Origin: Calycina herbarum
Lineage: Eukaryota; Ascomycota; Leotiomycetes; Helotiales; Pezizellaceae
DNA length: 64,000 nucleotides
Direction: 5' to 3'
Assembly (NCBI GenBank): GCA_001414485.1
Contig: LLEY01000029.1
Coordinates: 186,001 to 250,000, forward strand
This document shows, in pieces, positions 57,061-64,000 of the stretch; the first letter of the stretch is position 1; the number at the start of each line of letters is the position of its first letter. The position numbers were made by a program, and so were the translations under genes. The notes under the pieces were generated by a model, which searched no databases, was not told where the DNA came from, and saw nothing but the letters and a program-made list of their open reading frames with translations.

Positions 57061-58793
57061 TTATATTCATATATGCCCAAAGTTATGATTTTCTAGAAAT
57101 ATTTCTTCTCGCTTAAGGATGAAGGATAGGATAGCGTTGGAGATGTTTTATTTTGGGGAGCGATGTGATTTCGCAAGTGGAAAGCTTGGGGTTCAGGTAT
57201 TACATGCTTTCAGGGACGAACGATGAACGGCGAACTGCATTTCATTGCGGGGAAGAAAGCATGCCTTTGTTACCCCACGGAATATCGGTATGAGCGTATG
57301 CTTTTCAGTCTCCACTAGTGGGATTTTCATTCAGGTCATCGCCGGGATGCGAGGGAGAAAGGGGGGAGGGCCGTTTTGTTTGGAAATCCGGGACCTTACC
57401 ATATGTAAGTCCCTAACTCTTGGTTGTTGTATCCGCCGTCACGATAATGTCTTCTTCCTCTGCTTATTCTTCTCTATGCTTCCGCTCTATTTTCTCAGCA
57501 CGAAATCCGCACGCGGAGGCTTTTGTTTGAGAGAGGGGAGATACAGGAACATAGAGATGCACTGAATATTTGAGTTTAGTTCTTTCCGGGGTTGTGGGTT
57601 TTTGCTGCCGTTTTGGGGGTTGTTGTCGATTTTTTCGACTCTTCTTCTATTTTTCAAATTGGATGGTGAGGGATATGATGAGGAGGGATAATGGGGATTT
57701 TCTCCTTTCGATGGTGGGGTTTGTGATGGAGGAGTTTTGTAGGATTTTGGTAGATGCTGGAACACCGGGAATGATAGGACATATAACGTTGTATGCGAGT
57801 TTTGTATAATTTCTACTTTTTGTGCTATCGTGCGGTTTGGAATGCCTCCTAGTGGATTTCAGTCCAGAAACCCTTTCGGGAGAGTGAGGGGAAAACGAAA
57901 GTAAAAAGGTCTCGTACAATTTCTCTTCTGTAGTCGAAAAATGGGTATTTATCCACGAGCTTGTGGTGTAGAGATCTTTTTAAACCGTCCCATCACCCTA
58001 CTTCTGCACCAAGGTGTTGAGTGTCTTGGGCTTCTCGGTACTTGGTATAAATGGACTTGGGTTTTTCTGAATTTGATTGTATCAGTATCCTACAGGCTTA
58101 TCATGGGCCGTTCTTTGCTTCCGTGTTTTGATTCATGTTTTCCCGAGGGAGTGCCGTGGCAATCTATATGTCATGGTTTGTAAGCAGTACTGTAGTTTTT
58201 GGGTGTAGGTTTCTTGGTTGGGCAAAAATCTTACGGGGATTCCATGCATTTGGTTGTCGGTTAGGGAGTTGTTGTCGATTTTCTATTGTGTGTTTGTTTT
58301 TGGGATTAACCAATAAATAATATGTCTAGATACGTCGGGGTCTTTAGAGGTGTTGCTATTTAGATCTTTCATATGGATGTTGCAAAGCATCAGTCTGAAC
58401 TCTTAGCAGGAGACGACACATAGGTGTGGGCTTGGATGTTTATCATCCATTGATTTCCAGCATGATAGTATGGGTTTATATGTCTCCTTCTAAAACCCAC
58501 CGAATTCTCATCTGGACGACTATATATTAGGTACTTTTCCCCTTCGTTGAGCGAGATAGAAATTTTCTATATTTATTTACTCCTCGCCCACATTTTCCTC
58601 CTTTCCATCTTCTGTCCTCGCTTCAATGTTTGAAAAGAGTTCCCCTCAAATAAATCGGTGGCTTGGGACAATAACATTTCATCTCATCAATAACAACAGG
58701 TAGTCGGTTGCCGCTGGGTTGCTTTAGGTAGCAGAGGTTCATGAAAGCGACGCATAATCTTCCTAACCTTCTGAAAAACACCGTTGAGCTGTA

Positions 58794-59554
58794 CCTTAAA
58801 GGAAAAGGGGGAGTAAAACAGAGAGTCTTATAACTGTCCTTAAAATAAGACAATCTTGGGACTATTCTAAGATAGTCCTAGAATTTGACTATCTTTTATT
58901 TTTCTAATTATCTCTTAATTAGATCGTACTTAATTAAGCTCTTAATATAGTTTCTCACGGGGACTATTGGGTACTATTTCGACTTTAGAGAATAACTAAT
59001 TATATAGAGAGTATTAGAAGATACTCTATAGCACTAGAGCTATTCTAGGACGATTTTATAAAGTTAAGACTCTTCTAAGACGCTCTCGCAAAGCTAGGAC
59101 TATTTCAGACACCTTTAGTTAAAGGAGCAGGGGGCGTATAGACCTGTTTAGGTCTTCAGTATTATTTATAGAGCCTTAATCTCAACGCTAGAAAAGTATA
59201 GACCTTATATTCGGTTGGTTTAGTAAAAGTTTCGTGTATTATAAGCGGTTACCTAGGCTAGGGGTGCCTTATATAGACTATTTAAGTGTATAGATACGAG
59301 GTAGCTATATACCTGGATTCTAGGACTGTTTTAGGACGGTTTATAGAATGGTCAAAAAACTTAGAGACGGCCTCAAAAGCAGTCTACATAATTTTAGATT
59401 ATAAACTATCGTCTTACTTCAAAGATAGTCCAAAGGTTTAGACTATAGGGAGAGTAACCGGTAGATAGTTCTATATCCTAGGATTGTCTCCCTTGGGGAT
59501 TATTCACAGATAATCTGGGGACTCTCTGTTTTACCCCCCCCTTTTCCTTTAAGG
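58794..59554. mobile_element. Tc1/mariner-like miniature element with TA duplication
   Basis: 761 bp with inverted repeats of about 34 bp: left starts CCTTAAAGGAAAAGGGGG, right is its complement ending CCTTTAAGG; the inner part is TAAAACAGAGAGTC. TA lies at both sides (58792-58793, 59555-59556). The interior has many copies of AAGATAGTC, GACTATC and related words in both orientations. No transposase frame. Moderately AT-rich. Confidence 0.8.
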
Positions 59555-59556
59555 TA

Positions 59557-60049
59557 TACTGCTCGCTTTTAAAGATAGATGCTAACTGCTCTGGTACCAC
59601 CTCACTTCGTTCGAGGACGTAGGTAAAAATGAATTTAAATTCGGACTTGGTATCTTGAGGTAGATGTAGAAGTCTGAGAATCTGATTTGAGGGATTTTGC
59701 GGTCGAGTTAAAAGCTGCCGTCGATTCTCGTTCTCTCTGTAATTCTTCTTTGAATATATATGATGAGCATAGAAATATCACGTTCCGCCGTTGACAGAGG
59801 TCTTTTGCACAACTTGTCACTTCAAGAATGAAGATAGGCCTGTACCATGGTGCGAGCGTATACGAGGTATACGCGTATAAGCCATGGTATATGCGTATAC
59901 TATGATTCTTTGAAACTTTGAATTCACGAGCGTATATTATTCCGACAATCAAAGGCCATGGTGTATACGTATATATATTCTTTGAAAAAAGTGAGGCTAT
60001 TCCCACTTTTTTAAGACTTCCTTAGCTTCTTTCTTCCAGCCCCCTTTCT
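59557..60049. other. Intergenic region with GTATAC repeats
   Basis: No gene. GTATAC-rich stretch at 59846-59985 with repeated CCATGGT-type words and ATTCTTTGAA repeated twice. Confidence 0.45.
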
Positions 60050-61400
60050 GGCCCCCTCTACCCCCCTTTTTAGTTACTTTTAGAGGTCTTATAGCTATAA
60101 TTACTCTAGCTACTTCTTCTTCTCCTTCTCCCTAGTTCTCTACCGCATCTACAAAGGTATCCTCTTCTTCACTTACTTTAGTAGCTACAATAGTAGCTCT
60201 CTTTCGCTTCCTTAAGGCTCTCTGTATTACAGCCACTCCCAACCGGTTATTAGTCTTTTGCTAGTAAACACCTAGCGCCACAGTTCTCTCTTTCTTTGCC
60301 TCACTAGAAGATAAGGTCCTAATTAGCTGGCTTAGTTCTCCTATCTCCTTATTCAGCTTAGAGTACTAGAACCAGCCTATAATAAGGCCGAAGTAAGATA
60401 CTAACTAGTATCCCCCAAAGCAGTACTCTACTACTCTACATTATATACGCCTTTGCTCACCTGCGAGCCGATACTCTATTAGAACAAGTAAAGTAACAAA
60501 GGCCCTATTTTAGCGTAAATCGCTCTTCTTAACCTTATTACTCTTCGTTATATAGGCTCAGTTCCGCTCGTTCTTAGTATCCACAAGCTTCTTAAGAGTA
60601 GTAAGAAGAAGCTAGTCATCTTCTAGCGTATTATCCACCTACTCTAGCTCCTCGTCAAGTCTCCTATATAAATTAGTATAGAAACTTAATAAAAAGGAAG
60701 TAAGTAAATACTTACAAGTTATTAATATTAGCAAGCTAGTGAGGTTTTCTCCTAAACTAGACCTCAAAGGGAGTAATATACGAAGAAAGAGCTGAGTTTC
60801 TAGTAGTATTAATAGTAAACTAAATATAGGGTAAAAGAGCTACCTAAGCTTAAAGGTTCTTACTACCTAGCTCCCTCCGGTAAGATACAAGGCATCTTTT
60901 AAACTGCTTATTTGCTTGCTCTACTATTCCTTAACTTTAGAGGTGATAAGAGCGTCTAGGGATCTGTGGAATAGGTAGGCTTCGACTTTAAAGAAACTAA
61001 GTAACGAATTTCTTGAATTCACCTCTATTATTATTATATACAGCTCTAGGATCACTATAATAAGAAACCTAGTATTCTAGAGAGAAATAATTAGCTGAAG
61101 TTTTTAAGAAGTTATTTAGAAAGAGGGAAATAAGTACCTAGAGCTCTAGAAACCTCTTTACTACTCTTATTCTTTAGAGTATAGAGCTAGTATATATAAG
61201 AGAAGTAATCTCGTACTTAGAGAATCTACTTAAAACAGTATATCTTATCACTATTAGGAGTAGGTAGTAGATCCGGTTAAGAAGTAAAGTCTATAAGATT
61301 AATATAAATACGATCTCTACAACGACGAGAAATAATAGGCTTAATAAAGCTAGGTTCTTTATTAGCTCTATTAAAGCGGCATATTATACAACGAGAAAGA
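60050..61400 (-). pseudogene. RIP-degraded integrase of a retroelement or GINGER-like transposon
   Basis: Read leftward from 61381: a Cys-type beginning with RANKEPSFIKPIISRRCRDR, then INLIDFTS, ILQ/VRDYFS-like, LKNKSSKEVSRALGTYF, NRGEFKKF near 61000-61030 (usual DNGGEF) and GIVEQANKQFKRCL near 60880-60930. This order is that of an rve-type integrase core with zinc-binding N-terminus. Further left, CGARCLLAK and a Lys-rich tail KKGGRGGQKGGWKK look like a C-terminal extension. In-frame stops are RIP-type. Which element class it belongs to is unclear: no LTRs or terminal repeats were identified. Edges approximate. Confidence 0.55.
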
Positions 61401-62131
61401 ACCTATTCCACATCCTTTTACGAGATACCGTAGTAATATTCGGAAACCTAGGTATGTGTTTTATTAACTTCTAAAAGAAAGAAAGTTAGAAAGAACTATA
61501 TAAGGGAAAGGGGGAGGGGAATAGAAGAGTTATAAACCAACATAATTAAGTGCTTAGTAAGTAACGTGTTTCATAAGCGAGTCGCCTATATAAGCGAGTC
61601 GCCTACTTTCCTCGTCGCGTACTATATACTACTTTTAAATTATAATAGCTTAATACTATAATGTTTAATTACCTTCTTAAGAAGCTAATATTATTTTAGT
61701 AACCTAAGAACTCGAAAACAACGCGTTATTAACTAAATAAAGCGCTGTAAAGATTTACTATGTTCCTTAAAAGACTCTCTCCGATCAACGCGCTAGAAAG
61801 CTCTTACGACGCGATTGCTAGCCTAATTCGAAAAAGCTTATAAAGCTAGAGGAGAAGGCAATAGTTAGATATATATTAGAGTTGGATTCGCGAGGGTTTT
61901 CGCCTATAAGAGATATAGTACGAGATATAGCTAACAATCTACTAAGAGAGCGCGACGGAAAGCTTATAGGTAGGAACTAGCTAGATAACTTTATAAAATA
62001 TATACCTAAGCTTAAAACTCGATAGAGTCGTTTATACGATCGTTAGCGAGCTTTAACTAAGGATCCGCGAGTTATTAGCCTATGGTTTACACTTATATAG
62101 TCTATTAAAGAGAAATATAGTATTTAAGATA

Positions 62132-63989
62132 ACGTTATCTATAAGCGAGTATAACATATAAGTGAATATAACACGGAATTACACGAGACGCGTTACTCTA
62201 ACTAAAACTCGAATACTACTATAACTAACGATATAAAACAAAAGCGACGAAAGAAAAATTCTCCTAGCTAGTTAGGCTATAGATCGTGACCGTGATTTAA
62301 GCGCTAGAGCCGCTGCTATAATCTATAGAGTCGATTATAGTATACTAGGTTGCCGACGATATAGTTAACCTTTACAACGCGATTCTATACCTAAATCTCG
62401 AAAGCTTATAGATCTAGAGGAGTTAGTAATAGTTTAATATATCCTCGACCTCGATATACGCGTATTTCCTCCTAGACTTACTAGTATAACAGATATAGCA
62501 AACCGACTACTCTATAACTATAATATAGTACCTATTAGTAGGAACTAGGCTTCTAACTTTATAAAGCGATAACAAGTCTTATAAACGTGTCTTTATTAGA
62601 AGTATAATTACTAGAGGGTCTAATACGAAGATCTTAATACGATTTCTACGTAGTTCTAACTAGTTTAAAATATAACTACTAAATATAGTATCTAAGATAA
62701 AGATATCTATAACTTTAATAAGACGGGCTTTATAATAGGTATTATCTTAATAGGAATAGTGGTTACAAGTGCTAAAAGACGTGGGAGGCTGAAAATAGCT
62801 TAGTAAGGTAATAGAGAATAGGTTATAGTTATTTAGAGTATTAGTTCCTATAGCTACGCGGTCTCTCTGTTTATTATCGTCGCTGGCAAATACTACCTCG
62901 CGCTATAGTATGAAAATAGTGAATTACCAAAGGACTAGCGTATTACTGTAAGCGATAACGGTTGAATAACAAATAAAAGAGGTCTTAAATAGCTTTAGCA
63001 CTTCAACGAGTATACTAGAGGTTAGATAATTAGGATATACTGTCTACTTATCCTCGACGGCTACGAGAGCTACTACTTAACAGATTTTAAGCTTTATTAT
63101 AAAGAGAATAATATTATTACCCTCTATATACCTTCTTATTCGTCTTACCTCCTTCAGCCTCTCGACGTCGGTTGTTTTAGCCTACTGAAGCAGGTATATA
63201 GGCGGTATATTAAAGATATAATATAGAGATATATTATATATATTACAAAAGCCGACTTTTTACCTGCTTTCTATGCCGCCTTCTAGTAAGCTATAACGCT
63301 AATAAATATTCGAGAGGGCTTCTAAGGAGCTGGGCTTGTTCTATTTAATCTAGAAAGTATAATATCTCTACTAGATATTAAGCTATATATACTAACACCC
63401 TCTGAATCAGCTATTAACCTACCTCTATAGGTTTCAAAGACCTCGAATAACCTAATTAAAGCGACTTTATAATCTAAATTCCTAAAATCCTATATTTCTA
63501 TATATTAAAACAGCTCGCTGACTTTAATTTTCCAGGTAATTAACTAATTTATAAAAGAGGTATATAGGATAATATACCAGGTTGTATTATTAAAGGCAGA
63601 GGTCTAGGACCTTCGAGAGGTAAATAAAACCCTAAGTAAGCGTCGAAGAGCTAGAAAGACACGTGTCTATTAAGGAGGAACATTGACTTTATAAGAGAGG
63701 TAGAACCTTTTATCCTAGAAGAATATCTAGAGTACTATATAACAGGAAGAGGATAAAGAGGGAGGGGTAGCTACTAGACTCTAACCGAGGGAACGACGCT
63801 GTAAATAATACGGTAATACTAGTTATAATATACGTACCTATGAAATTAATATTAATATATCTAAAGAGGAGGAATTAGAGTAGTTTTAATCAATTTTGTT
63901 TATTATAGATAGTTAATTATAATTTTTATTAGAGTGGTACGATTCCGTGTTATATTCACTTGTGTATTACACTCGCTTATAAATAACGT
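62132..63989 (+). mobile_element. Complete pogo/Fot1 element of a different subfamily, nested
   Basis: 1858 bp with inverted repeats of about 48 bp: left ACGTTATCTATAAGCGAG, right complement with one difference in this part, both continuing with doubled GAATATAAC-like words. TA at 62130-62131 and 63990-63991. Removing it restores AAGATAAGGATATT, which matches the same site in the first family's other copy (near 4070-4090). One long transposase frame on the plus strand, RIP-degraded. Confidence 0.92.
62380..63889 (+). pseudogene. RIP-degraded pogo/Fot1 DDE transposase (nested element)
   Basis: The frame covers nearly the whole family length: DNA-binding part LDLDIRVFPPRLTSITDIAN and NFIKR, then YNFNKTGF (catalytic Asp now Asn), SAKRRGRLK, VIVI, a SDNG block followed by TTN, LLILDGYESYY (second Asp), IPSYSSYLLQPLDVGCFS (third acidic position), and a C-terminal tail with SKRRRARKTRVYQGGTLTLQE, the usual Fot-type ending. 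Stops appear mostly at expected Trp (TGG to TAG) and Gln codons. The left limit is approximate. Not functional. Confidence 0.85.
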
Positions 63990-64000
63990 TAAGGATATTT

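Larger units (their letters stand above)
55169..58793. other. Gene-poor region with microsatellites and decayed repeats
   Basis: 3.6 kb. Holds the (TTTC)n and (GA)n runs and an AT-rich repeat cluster at 56590-57060. Short frames at 57245-57809 and 57941-58320 show no features; the phrase GTTGTTGTCGATTTT occurs twice (57620s and 58270s). No gene called. Confidence 0.4.
61564..64000 (+). mobile_element. Second pogo/Fot1 element of the 2789 family, interrupted and running off the window
   Basis: Starts with the same TIR (ACGTGTTTCATAAGCG, with ATAAGCGAGTCGCC twice) after TA at 61562-61563. Transposase reading on the plus strand: AIVRYILELDSRGFSPIRD, ANNLLRERDGKLIGRN, stop, LDNFIKYIPKLKTR, RALTKDPRVISLWF, KYSI. 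The frame is cut at 62131 by another element and resumes at 63992 (GGATATTT, the YNF region). It is on the opposite strand to the copy at 2789. Its 3' half lies outside the window. Confidence 0.85.

Noticed and set aside
1..64000. CRISPR array, bacterial operon or prophage
   Set aside because: No regularly spaced repeats, Shine-Dalgarno-led gene runs or phage genes; all genes have fungal introns or families.

Overview
The window reads as nuclear DNA of a filamentous ascomycete. Evidence: short GT-AG introns (52-154 bp) with CTAAC-type branch sites, a Bfr1/Rpb5 divergent gene pair, a mitochondrial Obg GTPase, a dispersed 5S rRNA gene, and long AT-rich blocks whose transposon reading frames are broken mainly at Trp and Gln codons, as repeat-induced point mutation (RIP) leaves them. 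Gene content and transposon types fit Leotiomycetes/Helotiales (Botrytis-Sclerotinia group), but that placement is inference. No prokaryotic or viral gene and no CRISPR array was seen.

Layout. 322-1978: a two-exon, C-tail-anchored coiled-coil protein. 2.4-25.05 kb: an AT-rich block with Russian-doll structure. A pogo/Fot1-type DNA transposon (2789-25049, TA duplication) holds about 20 kb of Ty3/gypsy chromovirus copies, all on the minus strand. Copy B (8063-14838) is a complete element in copy A with a 5-bp duplication, and copy A sits next to a truncated copy C. Each copy has a convergent plus-strand accessory frame between its chromodomain and 3' LTR. 25.2-42.2 kb is gene-bearing: a C2H2 zinc-finger protein, a secreted Cys-rich protein, an unknown two-exon gene, a second tail-anchored coiled-coil protein, Bfr1, Rpb5, and a four-exon ankyrin protein with a fungal STAND-type N-terminus. 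42-51 kb is gene-poor and holds small DNA transposons: hAT miniature elements with exact 8-bp duplications at 38.8 kb and 47.4 kb, an inverted-repeat element at 46.1 kb and an internally deleted Tc1/mariner derivative at 49.9 kb. The 47.4-kb hAT copy carries 392 bp of foreign DNA with an apparently intact 5S rRNA gene and an aldehyde-dehydrogenase-like exon fragment. 51-55.2 kb holds a conserved small CxxC protein and the Obg GTPase. 55.2-64 kb is gene-poor, with microsatellites, a TA-flanked miniature element, an integrase fossil, and a second copy of the 2.8-kb pogo family carrying another complete pogo element of a different subfamily.

The housekeeping genes (Rpb5, Bfr1, Obg) are independent single genes; only Bfr1/Rpb5 are arranged so as to share a promoter. 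The most notable structures are the hAT element carrying a 5S gene, the convergent accessory gene of the chromovirus (same frame and same 41-bp overlap with pol in three copies), and the nested pogo elements whose ends contain doubled motifs. Exon joins were inferred by eye from splice signals and frame continuity; no alignment or transcript evidence was available.
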